In this document: in pieces, positions 18,644 through 27,234 of the stretch
Position numbering within the stretch: the first letter of the stretch is position 1
How the letters are laid out: each line of letters opens with the position of its first letter
Source: Pirellulales bacterium
Lineage (GTDB): Bacteria > Planctomycetota > Planctomycetia > Pirellulales > JAICIG01
Direction: 5' to 3'
Length of the DNA: 64,000 nucleotides
Assembly (NCBI GenBank): GCA_025927475.1
Contig: JAICLL010000001.1
Location: 107,943-171,942, forward strand
The notes under the pieces: model-generated
Database searches by the model: none
Told to the model about the DNA's origin: nothing
The model's input: the letters and a program-made list of their open reading frames with translations, nothing else
Position numbers and translations under genes: made by a program

Positions 18644-19228
18644 ATGTCCGCCGGCGCTAAACCGCACGCCTCGACCCTCTTGAACTTGCCCAACCAGCTC
18701 ACGGTGTCGCGGCTGGTGTTGTCGATGGTTTTGTTCGGGCTGATAACGTTTCAATTCTGGCTGACCGGGCTGGTGGTATTCGTCATCGCCGCCTCGACCG
18801 ATTGGCTCGACGGCTACCTGGCGCGGAAATATAAAATGGTGACCGTGCTGGGCCGCATCCTCGACCCGTTCGTCGACAAGATCATCATTTCGGGCACGTT
18901 CATCTGCCTGGTTGCCGAGCCGCGTTCGCACATCGCCGGCTGGATGGCGGTGGTCATCGTGGGCCGCGAGTTGCTGATTACCGCGCTGCGAAGTTTTTTG
19001 GAGCAGCAAGGGGCCGATTTTTCGGCAGCGATGTCGGGCAAGCTCAAAATGGTGGCCCAATGCATCGCGGCCGGAGTCGGCCTCTTTTATCTCTCGTATC
19101 CGGCGGGCGAAGAGCCGGCGGAACTGCGTTATCTGCTCATCGGCTCGGTGTGGACTGCGTTGGCGCTGACCGTGTATACCGGCGTTGAGTACGTCCGCCG
19201 GGCGCTGCGGTTGGTGGGATATGCGTAA
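18644..19228 (+). CDS. pgsA: CDP-diacylglycerol-glycerol-3-phosphate 3-phosphatidyltransferase
   Basis: A 194-residue integral membrane enzyme of the CDP-alcohol phosphatidyltransferase family, which makes phosphatidylglycerol phosphate. The signature DWLDGYLAR...GRILDPFVDK holds the four metal-binding aspartates. N-terminal NLPNQLTVSRL is typical of PgsA. Several hydrophobic helices are visible. It follows rimO closely, an arrangement that I recognise from other planctomycetes and firmicutes. Confidence 0.92.
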   Translation: MSAGAKPHASTLLNLPNQLTVSRLVLSMVLFGLITFQFWLTGLVVFVIAASTDWLDGYLARKYKMVTVLGRILDPFVDKIIISGTFICLVAEPRSHIAGWMAVVIVGRELLITALRSFLEQQGADFSAAMSGKLKMVAQCIAAGVGLFYLSYPAGEEPAELRYLLIGSVWTALALTVYTGVEYVRRALRLVGYA

Positions 19229-19255
19229 GTGAGGCCCCAATTGCTGGTGCATCTC

Positions 19256-19750
19256 ATGCCCGGGCGGCGTTGGACGCAGTTTTCGTTGCGTGCCGCGCTG
19301 GTCTCGATGACGGTCGTTTGCATGTGGCTCGGCGGGAGCGTCCATCAAGCGCGCCGGCAGCGTGAGGCGATCGACGAGCTCCACAGGCTGCGCGTCGCCG
19401 TGTTATACCACCATCCCGAATCGAGCGCTCGTCGTGAGCTGATCGATGCCGGCGCGGCCGAACGTCTGCTCGGCATGGCGTATCGCGAATCGGTCGACTA
19501 CGTCGGATTTCAGCACGCGCAGCGGTTGTTCGACGATCCGCGCGAGATGGAGCGAGCGCTCGCGCTTCTCGGGCGGCTGCGCGGCCTGAAGCGACTAAAC
19601 TTGGAAGGCATGCCCGTCTCCGATGGCGATCTGGGCTGCCTTCGCTCGCTCGTTGGCCTGCGGAAGCTGAACCTGATGTACACACAGGTCAGCGATGCGG
19701 GTGTCGCGCGATTGCGAGGCGCACTGCCAGCTTGCGAAATCCTCCGCTAA
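19256..19750 (+). CDS. membrane-anchored leucine-rich repeat protein
   Basis: About 164 residues. An N-terminal anchor (QFSLRAALVSMTVVCMWLGG) of the kind common in planctomycete small proteins precedes two leucine-rich repeats of the 'LKRLNLEGMPVSDGDLGCLR' type, then LRKLNLMYTQVSDAGVARLR. I placed the start at ATG 19256; a GTG at 19229 directly after the pgsA stop would add 9 residues. LRR proteins of this size probably mediate protein contacts; the partner is unknown. Confidence 0.75.
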   Translation: MPGRRWTQFSLRAALVSMTVVCMWLGGSVHQARRQREAIDELHRLRVAVLYHHPESSARRELIDAGAAERLLGMAYRESVDYVGFQHAQRLFDDPREMERALALLGRLRGLKRLNLEGMPVSDGDLGCLRSLVGLRKLNLMYTQVSDAGVARLRGALPACEILR

Positions 19751-19780
19751 ATAGCCGTATGCGAGCATCGGCGGCGCGAT

Positions 19781-19833
19781 GGTCGCCTTTCGTGGGAGCG
19801 AAAATAGCGCCATATTCGCTCCAGAGAGGCGAC
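19781..19833. repeat. palindromic repeat family B, copy 1 (diverged)
   Basis: The left end GGTCGCCTTTCG and the right end GAGAGGCGAC pair, as do GGAGCGAA and TTCGCTCC around an AATAGCGCCAT loop. It is a diverged relative of the near-perfect element at 60948-60999. It lies between convergent genes, which suits a bidirectional 3'-end structure. Confidence 0.65.
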
Positions 19834-19844
19834 TTGGGGACTGC

Positions 19845-19912
19845 CGGCCACAAGGGCCGGAACTACCGACATACGGGAAGGTGGCTCCCGGCCTTGTGCC
19901 GGGCCGTGGCAA
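19845..19912. repeat. repeat with GCCGGCCACAAGGGCCGG motif
   Basis: GCCGGCCACAAGGGCCGGAA is followed by CTACC and then by CTCCCGGCCTTGTGCCGGG, which partly mirrors the first motif. A related CCACAAGGGCGGGAGCTACC stretch is found at 4117-4136, next to a family A copy. Probably a longer composite dispersed element. Confidence 0.55.
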
Positions 19913-19915
19913 GCC

Positions 19916-20263
19916 TTACTCCGCTTCGCCGCCCAGGCGGCGGTCGATCTCGGGTCCCAGTTCGCGGCAGGCGGCCATTACGGCAAAAAACACCCGCCGC
20001 GCCTGCGGATAGTCGGCCAAAGCCTCAATCAGCTCGCTGTTGTTTTCGCGATAGATGCCGCCGCGTTCCTCGCGCAGTTCGTCCATGTGCTCCATCACAT
20101 TGTGATGCAGGTCGATCGGCGGGGCATCGAGAATCTCGGCGGCCCGCCGGGCCACCAACTCGAAGATTTCCGGATCGCGCGAGGCAACCGGCGCCAGCGA
20201 CACAAAGTGCCGGGCAGTCTCCATGAACGCCGCCAAAAACTGCTGATCGGTGGACGCCGGCAT
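19916..20263 (-). CDS. hypothetical protein, 115 residues
   Basis: A small, acidic, mainly helical protein (MPASTDQQFLAAFMETARHF; DLHHNVMEHMDELREER; YPQARRVFFAVMAACRELGP). No known domain or metal site is recognised. It is the last gene of a tight three-gene minus-strand operon, 3 bases after the two-helix membrane protein. Context with a phosphoesterase gives no firm function. Confidence 0.65.
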   Translation of the reverse strand: MPASTDQQFLAAFMETARHFVSLAPVASRDPEIFELVARRAAEILDAPPIDLHHNVMEHMDELREERGGIYRENNSELIEALADYPQARRVFFAVMAACRELGPEIDRRLGGEAE

Positions 20264-20266
20264 TGT

Positions 20267-20560
20267 TCAATGCTCGTTCGACTCGGTGTGGAAGTTCACG
20301 TCATTTGCCGCGGCGTCGGAGGGGGCTTTGCGCCGCAGCCGGCGCGCCAAACGCAGGAGGGGCGCAATCAGCCCCGCCAGGAACAGCAACATCACCGGCA
20401 TCGCCAGGCAGACAATCACCAAGATAAACTGTCGCGAGGGATCGGCCCGCAACAGCGCTCCCCACACCGCGAAGGGAACGCACAACAGCAACATCGTGCC
20501 CAGCAGCGACCGCAAACCAAACTGAAATCGCCACGGCTGCGGCGAGTGGGGCGCAATCAT
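20267..20560 (-). CDS. hypothetical two-helix membrane protein
   Basis: A 97-residue protein with two hydrophobic segments (GTMLLLCVPFAVWGALL and FILVIVCLAMPVMLLFLAGL) and a basic patch RLARRLRRK. The start of the first helix, FQFGLRSLLGTMLL, matches the planctomycete 'FSLRTLLxxxT' membrane anchor. Its ATG overlaps the stop of the upstream phosphoesterase gene (ATGA), so translation is coupled. Function unknown. Confidence 0.7.
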   Translation of the reverse strand: MIAPHSPQPWRFQFGLRSLLGTMLLLCVPFAVWGALLRADPSRQFILVIVCLAMPVMLLFLAGLIAPLLRLARRLRRKAPSDAAANDVNFHTESNEH

Positions 20561-21423
20561 GGCAATCGCTGAATTCGTGCGGCAAGCTGGGCGTGGGTGA
20601 GTTCTTCATTCATCGGCACGGTCAAGTAGCAGCCCGGCTCGCCGCAACAATCAAGGATAATCTGCAATTCGTTGGGCAGGTGGTAACCTTCGGGGCACGG
20701 CTCGTGCCCGTGAATCAGCACGTTGGCGGCCACCAACTTGGCAAACGCTCGGGCGTTTTCAATGCGATAGTCACGGCCCCAGACCAAGTCGAACACATCG
20801 CCATGTTCCAAGAGGTCAGCCGCTTCGAGTGGGCGGTCGAAAATCGTGCGATCGAAATTCCGCGCGTCGGACCGCTCAGGCAGGCTATGGCACACAAACA
20901 CGCCGCCGGGCAGCCGGACGGCCAGCGGGCAAGTGCGGATGAACTCGTTGTACGCTTCGCGTACTTTTTCCGAGGCGGCCCCGTACATCTCTTGCAGGCC
21001 CAGCCGAAACATCAGGTTGAGCATCTTCTTGGCCTTGAGGATCGGATAGTCGGTCAGCTCGGCCAACTCATGGTTGCTCAGCAAGAAATGCACGCGGTCG
21101 GGATAGGTCGCCTTGAGCCGCGCGACGTCTTCCAACATGCCATGCGACATGCAGCCGCCGCCCGTAGGATACGTCGGCCCGCCGTGGCAAACCTCTTGCA
21201 AAATCAAATGCCGCCGCGGATGGCGCTCCAGATCGGCAAGCTTGCGAATCGAGTTGAAGTTGCGGCGATGCCCGTGCAGGTCGGCGGTGATCATCACGTC
21301 GTCGGCCACTTCGGGCGTGAGCACGACGACATTGCCTCCGCGCGAGGGAGTGTTCTCGTTGGCCTCGGCGGCGCGGCGAAAGTTGCCGATGACGCCTTCG
21401 ATATATTCAAACGTGGCGACCAT
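20557..21423 (-). CDS. metallophosphoesterase (calcineurin-like)
   Basis: A 288-residue phosphoesterase. Metal-ligand motifs are visible in order: DLHGH (near 48), LSNHE (near 112), a CHSLPE segment (near 178) and HGHEP (near 240). The fold resembles PrpE/ApaH-type protein phosphatases or diadenosine polyphosphatases. There is no signal peptide, so it acts in the cytoplasm. It is the first gene of a coupled three-gene operon. Whether the substrate is a nucleotide or phosphoprotein is not resolved. Confidence 0.82.
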   Translation of the reverse strand: MVATFEYIEGVIGNFRRAAEANENTPSRGGNVVVLTPEVADDVMITADLHGHRRNFNSIRKLADLERHPRRHLILQEVCHGGPTYPTGGGCMSHGMLEDVARLKATYPDRVHFLLSNHELAELTDYPILKAKKMLNLMFRLGLQEMYGAASEKVREAYNEFIRTCPLAVRLPGGVFVCHSLPERSDARNFDRTIFDRPLEAADLLEHGDVFDLVWGRDYRIENARAFAKLVAANVLIHGHEPCPEGYHLPNELQIILDCCGEPGCYLTVPMNEELTHAQLAARIQRLP

Positions 21424-21433
21424 GCAGTTTATT

Positions 21434-23023
21434 TTACAGCAAATGCCGGGCTTTGATTTCCAAGTAGCTATTGATCAGCGGGGCAGTCAGGCCTTCGGGG
21501 TAGACGTCGAGCGCCAGCACGCCCTTGGCTTCCAAATCGGCCAGCACCTGGTTTCTCCACGCCAGAATATCCGCCGCGGCGGCTGCCCGAAAGAGAGCTT
21601 CGCCTTGCGGATCGAGTTCGTCGGCGGCGTCGAACAGGCGATGATCGCGCAGCAGCACGCCCAGCGGCAGGTGCCGGCCCGAAAAAGTGCCCAGATATTG
21701 CCCCACCTGATTAGCGTTCACCTCGTCGATCAGGTTGCTGATGAGAATGACCAGCGACCGCTTGCGGCAGTGGGCGGCCAGGTAGAGAAACGCCTGATCG
21801 TAGCGCGATTCGACCAGTCGCGGAAAGCGGTCGAACGAGGCGTGCAGCAACCGGTTCATCTGGCGCCGCCCGCCCGACGGCGGCACGTAGGTGTGTACTT
21901 CGTCCGAAAAGCAGACCAGCCCCACCGCGTCGCCGTGCGAAAGGGCCACATAGCTGAGCATGAGCATGGCGTTCAGCGAATAATCGAGCAGGCTCAACCC
22001 ATCGGACAGGTTGGTCATCATCCGCCCGCAATCGAGCATGAAGATGAGCCGCTGGCTTTGATTCGTCTGAAAATCTTTGACCGTCAGCTTGCGCCGCCGG
22101 GCGGTGCTGCGCCAGTCGATGTGCTTATAGTTGTCGTCGAGTGTAAAGTCGCGCAGCCGCTCGAATTCGTTGTCTTGGCCGATGCGCCGCGTGCGCCGCA
22201 CTCCCAGCAAGCTCAACCGGTTGGTTCGCGCCAGCAGCGCGTATTCGGTGAGCTGCTTCATGTCGGGATAAACGTGGACCACGCTGCCCACCTCGTAATC
22301 CATCAGCCGCTGCCAAAGTCCCCAGCGGCTGCGGGCACGCACATGAATCATGGGCAGGGTGAACGCGCCGCGCCGCGTGGCATGTAGTTGATAGTTGAAC
22401 GCCGCGCGGCTGCCGCCGGCCAACCGCAGGCGGAATTCGTCAGGTCGGGGATGCAGTTCGTGCGGCACATCGTCGCGCAGCCAGATGAACACGCCGCGCT
22501 TGCCGAAGTTGGTGAAGTGCAGCCGCACCTCGTGGGGCTGACCGAGCGAGGCCACACGGGCCACTTCTCGGTCGAGCTCCAGCGACCGGCGCCGGGGCAA
22601 ACTGAACAGATCGATGGCGGCGGCCAGCGCGATGAGCCCGTCGAACACCGCCAGCCGCATCCAAGCCCGCGCATCGGCGGCCACCTGCGGTGCCAGCAGC
22701 ACCAGCGAGAGCACGGCAGGCGCCAACGCCAAATAGATCAGCGGGCGGTGCGGATAGATTTTGGGGAAATAGGCCAGAAGGGCCAACGCCACGAGCAGCA
22801 GCGAGGTTCGCGCGATAAACGCGGGGAGCGACGGCGGCGCAGTGCCAACGGCCACCAACAGCGGTGCGAGCAAGGCCAACGCCAGCAGACCCAACGGCAA
22901 GGCCGCCAGCGCGAAGAGCCACCGCCGCTGAGGCGTATGTCCGTACACCCACCGCATGAAGACCAGCAGCAGACCGGTCCCGACCAATCGCAGAAAAAAC
23001 GCCAGCAGGTTCACGTGGTTCAT
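21434..23023 (-). CDS. DUF58 domain protein with N-terminal membrane helices
   Basis: About 529 residues. Four or more hydrophobic segments occupy the first 170 residues, followed by a beta-rich domain and the DUF58 core, RRTRRIGQDNEFERLRDFTL, then YKHIDWRSTARRRKLTVKDF and a von Willebrand A-like part (LIFMLDCGRMM). DUF58 proteins commonly pair with a MoxR ATPase and assist assembly of membrane or secreted complexes; no MoxR gene is nearby here. I chose ATG 23023 (MNHVNLLAFFLR); an earlier ATG at 23050 adds 9 residues. Confidence 0.88.
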   Translation of the reverse strand: MNHVNLLAFFLRLVGTGLLLVFMRWVYGHTPQRRWLFALAALPLGLLALALLAPLLVAVGTAPPSLPAFIARTSLLLVALALLAYFPKIYPHRPLIYLALAPAVLSLVLLAPQVAADARAWMRLAVFDGLIALAAAIDLFSLPRRRSLELDREVARVASLGQPHEVRLHFTNFGKRGVFIWLRDDVPHELHPRPDEFRLRLAGGSRAAFNYQLHATRRGAFTLPMIHVRARSRWGLWQRLMDYEVGSVVHVYPDMKQLTEYALLARTNRLSLLGVRRTRRIGQDNEFERLRDFTLDDNYKHIDWRSTARRRKLTVKDFQTNQSQRLIFMLDCGRMMTNLSDGLSLLDYSLNAMLMLSYVALSHGDAVGLVCFSDEVHTYVPPSGGRRQMNRLLHASFDRFPRLVESRYDQAFLYLAAHCRKRSLVILISNLIDEVNANQVGQYLGTFSGRHLPLGVLLRDHRLFDAADELDPQGEALFRAAAAADILAWRNQVLADLEAKGVLALDVYPEGLTAPLINSYLEIKARHLL

Positions 23024-23506
23024 CCCAGAGATTTGCCGCGCATTATACATTGCCAGCGGTGATCGGCGAAGATGCGCAAACCTGGCAGGCTAGTGTTGCG
23101 GCGGCTAAATCCCCAAGCCGTTTTTTCCGATATGAACAGTAGATCGCGTCTTTTCGTCAGCGGGCGCTGCCCAAGTTGCTCACCATGTTTTTGCCGCGTC
23201 GCGCCGCCATGGACAATTACTGGCGTGAACTGCTCATCGATGGATATGCCGCCGCCGGTTGCGCGGCGCTAGCCGCCTACGTGCTGTGGATGCTGGCATC
23301 TTAAGCCGAATCCTCCAACAGCCCGTACCAAGCGCGAAGTGCAAGGTTTGACGCTGCGCGCCCTTCTGCCGCGGAGCGGTAACGGCTTTTAGACGTTGGC
23401 GCCAGCCCGCGGAAAACCAGCCTGGCTGACGCTTCGCTTTTCATGGTCGCACGCGAGCGATCAGCAAGTAGAATAATCGGGATCCACTCAGCCCGATTTA
23501 CCGACC
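23024..23506. other. intergenic region upstream of the sigma factor gene
   Basis: About 480 bases between divergent genes. It holds one possible 39-codon membrane ORF at 23185-23304. The rest shows no RNA gene, repeat of families A or B, or clear promoter. It must hold the promoters of the DUF58 and sigma factor genes. Confidence 0.5.
23185..23304 (+). CDS. possible small membrane protein, 39 residues
   Basis: ATG 23185 to TAA 23304. The peptide (MFLPRRAAMDNYWRELLIDG then YAAAGCAALAAYVLWMLAS) has a charged start and one hydrophobic helix at the C-terminus. The alternative start is ATG 23209. No clear ribosome binding site is present and no homologue is recognised, so this is tentative. Confidence 0.3.
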   Translation: MFLPRRAAMDNYWRELLIDGYAAAGCAALAAYVLWMLAS

Positions 23507-24091
23507 ATGTCCGACACGCCCGCCAGTCTGCTCGAGCGGCTTCGCCTCGAACCGGATCAAGCCTCGTGGCGGCGGCTCGTCGGCTTGTACCAACCGATGC
23601 TGACCAATTGGTTGCGGCGCTATGCCTTGCAAGCCGCCGATCTGGACGATCTGCAACAAGATATTCTAAGCGTTGTGTTTCGCGAGGTTTCGGCGTTTCA
23701 GCATCAAGGCCAGCGCGGCGCGTTCCGCTGCTGGTTGCGCCGCATTATGGTCAATCGCCTGCGGTCGTTTTGGCGCGAGCAGCGAAAACGGTCCGAGCTG
23801 GGCGACGGTCGGGCGATGGCAGAACTGATCGAGCAACTCGATGACCCCGCTAGCGGACTCAGCCGCCTGTGGGATGCCGAGCACGATCGCTACGTCACGC
23901 GCCGGCTCACCGAACTGCTCAAAGGAGAATTTGAGCCAGCGACCTGGAGCGCATTCGAACAGTTGGTCTTTGAGGGGCGGTCCACCGCCGACGTCGCCCG
24001 ATCGCTGAACATGACTGCCAACGCAGTCCGGTTGGCCAAAAGCCGCGTCCTGCGGCGGTTGCGACAAGAAATCCAGGGGTTGCTTGACTGA
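23507..24091 (+). CDS. ECF-type RNA polymerase sigma factor
   Basis: A 194-residue sigma-70 family protein. Region 2 is visible (MLTNWLRRYALQAADLDDLQ, QDILSVVFREVSAFQHQGQ, FRCWLRRIMVNRLRSFWRE), and so is region 4 (AFEQLVFEGRSTADVARSLN then MTANAVRLAKSRVLRRLRQE). Regions 1 and 3 are absent, as expected for ECF sigmas. The linker between regions 2 and 4 is long (LLKGEFEPATWSAF), as in planctomycete ECF groups tied to Ser/Thr kinases. The kinase gene starts 84 bases downstream. The sigma factor probably directs a regulon controlled by that kinase. Confidence 0.92.
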   Translation: MSDTPASLLERLRLEPDQASWRRLVGLYQPMLTNWLRRYALQAADLDDLQQDILSVVFREVSAFQHQGQRGAFRCWLRRIMVNRLRSFWREQRKRSELGDGRAMAELIEQLDDPASGLSRLWDAEHDRYVTRRLTELLKGEFEPATWSAFEQLVFEGRSTADVARSLNMTANAVRLAKSRVLRRLRQEIQGLLD

Positions 24092-24175
24092 TTTTTCACG
24101 ACCGCGCGACGCGCTTTGCACCACCAGCGCCTTTAGAGATGGGCAGCTAATGACGGGGCAAGAAAGAAGGTACCC

Positions 24176-27124
24176 ATGAATCCTGACGCCGCGCACCCCT
24201 GCCTGGACCTGCTGATTTCGTTCGATCGCGGCCTGTTGACGGCCGAACAGTGGCCGGAAATTGACGAACACATGGCCGGCTGTCCCGAATGCTGCCAGCG
24301 GCTCGAGCAATTGCCTGACGACTATGTGCTGGCCATGCTGCGGCAATCGACGACGGGACATGACGCGCGCGAGGCCAACGGCCATCGCGAGAGATCGCCG
24401 CAAGAACCGCTTCCGGCGGAAGTCCCGGCCGAACTGGCAGCTCACTCGCGATATCGCGTGGTCGAAATGCTCGGGCAGGGCGGCATGGGAACCGTCTACA
24501 AGGCAGAGCACAAGCTGATGGGCCGTCTGGTGGCGTTGAAAGTCATCAGCAGCCGCTATCTGGACCGGCCCGAATGGCTGGAGCGGTTTCGCCGCGAAAT
24601 CCGGGCCGCCGCCCAGCTCGATCATCCGAACATTATCCAGGCCTACGACGCCGAGGAGGTAGGCAGCTCGCAGGTGCTGGTCATGGAATACGCGCCGGGG
24701 GAAAACCTTGAGCGATATCTGAAACAACGTGGACCATTGCCCGTCCACGAAGCGTGTGAGTACGTTTGCCAGGCGGCCCTGGGTCTGGAACACGCCTACG
24801 AACGCGGCATGGTCCATCGCGACATCAAGCCGCAAAACCTGTTGCGGACGCCCTCGGGCAAAATCCGGATTCTGGACTTTGGGCTGGCCCGCTTTGCCAG
24901 CGAGAGCGCCATACCGGGCAGTTTGACGCAGTCGGGGCTGACGGTCGGTACGCCCGACTATATTGCTCCGGAACAGGCGCTTGATGCGCGTCGCGCGGAC
25001 ATTCGGGCCGACATTTATAGCCTGGGCTGCACGTTGTACGCACTGCTTTGCGGCGCACCGCCCTTTCCCGATGGCACGCCGATTCAAAAAGTCATGCGCC
25101 ACCAGGGCGAGGCGCCGGTGCCGCTGCGTTCTTGCCGAGCCGATGTGCCACGGGGGCTGGCCGAGGTGGTCGACAAGATGCTCGCCAAAGATCCCAACCG
25201 TCGATATCAAACTCCCGCCGAGGTGGCCGATGTGCTCGCGCCGTGGGCCACGGCGCCGCAGCCATCGAACTGTTCGCCGATTACGCACGACCCGGCCGCG
25301 CGGCGGCCTCGGCGGTTTGCCAGGGTATTTGCAGCGACGTTGGTTCTCTTGAGCATCGGTGCAGCTTCATGGGCGTGGACGATTGCCGCTTCGCAAAACT
25401 CCGGGGCTGACGACCAGGCTCCCGCCGTGCTGGTCTGGACCCGTTCGGCGGCCATGTCGGCGCCCGCGGTCGAGACGGCAATCACCAACCGGATTGAACG
25501 CCGCATCATCGAAGCCCCCGGCGTCGCCCGGATTGAATCGCGGTCGATCGCGGGTCAAAGCATGATCAAGGCCTACTTTCGGCCCGATGCCTCGCCAGCG
25601 GCCGTCAGCGCCCTTGCATCGCTGGCCGCCAGCGCGCTCGAAGAGTTGCCCGAACGCACGCCGCGGCCGATCGTCGTGCCCTTCGATGCCCGCCGGCCGG
25701 AACCCATCGGTGCGATCGCTGTCCAGCATCCACAACTCGATGCAGTTCAATTAACCGATTTGGCTCGGAAACAGGTGCTGGGCCGCTTGGGAGCGGTTCC
25801 GGGACTGGGGCCGCTTGCGCTTCTCGGGGCGCGGGAGCGTGCCGTGGTCGTCCATTTTGACCGCGTCAAGCTGCAGGCGCGAGGCTTGACGCCAGCCGGC
25901 ATCTTGCGCGTGCTGCGCGGCCATCCCGCCTTTGCGGAACCCTCGAAAATCTCGTTCGGCGACACGGAAAACACCGTCATTCTGTCATCGGCTACGCTCG
26001 ATCGACTCAAGCGCGTGCCCGTGGGCGTCGCTTCTCACTCAGTGGAATATTTGTCCGATGTCGGCCGGCTTGAAGAGTCGATTTTAAACGCGGAAGACCG
26101 GATACGACTGGACGGAGCCATTGCCGTATGCATCCCGCTCTTTGTGCAGGCCGGCGCGCGTCCGGCCGACGTCGAGACCGCGATCCAAGAGCTGCTCGCG
26201 ACGTTAAAACCTCAGTTGAAAGACGGCACGCAGTTGCGGTACTTGAGGTTTCAAGACGGCGCCCCCGATGGCGAGGCTAACACCATCGTCGTTCGGTTGC
26301 GTCTTCCGTCCGGGACTACGCTGGTCGCAACGGAGCGTGCCATGGCCGACGTTGAGCAGGTAATCACCGAGACGGTCGCCCGCGACCAGCGGGAGCACTT
26401 GTTAACCGAGATCGGCGCGACCGACAACTGGGTTTCAGCATTTTTCGAGCATTCCGCTTCGTGCGATGCCTCGATTCGGCTTCGGTTGACCGACGCGGCC
26501 GCCGAAGATGTCGCCGCTCGACTGTGGGGGCTCTTCAAGCATGATCAGCGTTTCGCCACCCTGACGGTGACGACCGCGGCTTCGACGTCGCTCACCGTGT
26601 CCGTCTTTTGCGAGACCGCTGCAGAGAGGTGGACTGTCGCGGAAAAAGTCCGCGACCAACTCGCGAAAATCACCGATGTCGAGATCGTGGAGCGAAGCGA
26701 TGCGCCGACTTTTCAATTCGATCTCAACCTGGCCAAGGCCGCCGATCTGGGGATGGATGCCAGCGCAGCACGAGCGCAGATCGCCGACCTGCTGGCGGGG
26801 CTTCGGACCCGTTGGGTCGATCTACGATCCGGCGTGACGTATCGGCCCGCGTCCCTGCTGGCGGGCGGCGAAGCGAAGGGCACCGCCGACCTGCTCAACT
26901 TGCCGCTTGGCGACAACGGAACAAAGTCATTTCGGCTGGGCGACATCGCAAGCATCCAGCGCGGAGTGGAGCCCGCCGAGATCGCTCACCAAGCCCTGCA
27001 ACCGGTGCTTCATGTGCGGGCTACCGTGCTTCGCAAGGACCGTGCATCGGCGGTTACTGAAATCAAGGAGAGCCTGGCGACGCTGCCTTTACCGGCAGGC
27101 GCGAGGGTCGAGATGGGCGAGTAG
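24176..27124 (+). CDS. zinc-finger Ser/Thr kinase fused to an RND porter-like ectodomain
   Basis: 982 residues. Residues 28-40 carry an anti-sigma-like zinc finger (HMAGCPECC: H32, C36, C39). A Hanks-type kinase spans about 93-358: glycine loop GQGGMG (100-105), Lys122, HRD (214-216), DFG (234-236). One membrane helix lies at 381-404. Residues 418-982 resemble the periplasmic domain of RND pumps (AcrB/CusA): the first half has PGVARIESRS (448-457), LTDLARKQVLGRLGAVPGLG, and VKLQARGLTPAGILRVLR (564-581). The second half has FQFDLNLAKAADLGMDASAA near 845, and it ends at LPLPAGARVEMGE, where pump helix 8 would begin. All pump helices are missing. I infer a receptor kinase with a transporter-derived sensor. 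AAGAAGG precedes the ATG. Confidence 0.85.
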   Translation: MNPDAAHPCLDLLISFDRGLLTAEQWPEIDEHMAGCPECCQRLEQLPDDYVLAMLRQSTTGHDAREANGHRERSPQEPLPAEVPAELAAHSRYRVVEMLGQGGMGTVYKAEHKLMGRLVALKVISSRYLDRPEWLERFRREIRAAAQLDHPNIIQAYDAEEVGSSQVLVMEYAPGENLERYLKQRGPLPVHEACEYVCQAALGLEHAYERGMVHRDIKPQNLLRTPSGKIRILDFGLARFASESAIPGSLTQSGLTVGTPDYIAPEQALDARRADIRADIYSLGCTLYALLCGAPPFPDGTPIQKVMRHQGEAPVPLRSCRADVPRGLAEVVDKMLAKDPNRRYQTPAEVADVLAPWATAPQPSNCSPITHDPAARRPRRFARVFAATLVLLSIGAASWAWTIAASQNSGADDQAPAVLVWTRSAAMSAPAVETAITNRIERRIIEAPGVARIESRSIAGQSMIKAYFRPDASPAAVSALASLAASALEELPERTPRPIVVPFDARRPEPIGAIAVQHPQLDAVQLTDLARKQVLGRLGAVPGLGPLALLGARERAVVVHFDRVKLQARGLTPAGILRVLRGHPAFAEPSKISFGDTENTVILSSATLDRLKRVPVGVASHSVEYLSDVGRLEESILNAEDRIRLDGAIAVCIPLFVQAGARPADVETAIQELLATLKPQLKDGTQLRYLRFQDGAPDGEANTIVVRLRLPSGTTLVATERAMADVEQVITETVARDQREHLLTEIGATDNWVSAFFEHSASCDASIRLRLTDAAAEDVAARLWGLFKHDQRFATLTVTTAASTSLTVSVFCETAAERWTVAEKVRDQLAKITDVEIVERSDAPTFQFDLNLAKAADLGMDASAARAQIADLLAGLRTRWVDLRSGVTYRPASLLAGGEAKGTADLLNLPLGDNGTKSFRLGDIASIQRGVEPAEIAHQALQPVLHVRATVLRKDRASAVTEIKESLATLPLPAGARVEMGE

Positions 27125-27234
27125 CCGAATGGGCGATGGGCGGTTATGCCGCCCATCGGTTCAGGATTACCCGCACCAAGGCTTGAAGGAGCCGGGCATT
27201 GCCAAAAGGCGCCGCGGCGCGCTATGTTCATGGT

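Noticed and set aside
20593..21456. A 287-codon plus-strand open frame over the phosphoesterase gene
   Set aside because: It is antisense to a gene with clear metal-binding motifs; the product is low-complexity and has no domain. High GC makes long antisense frames common.
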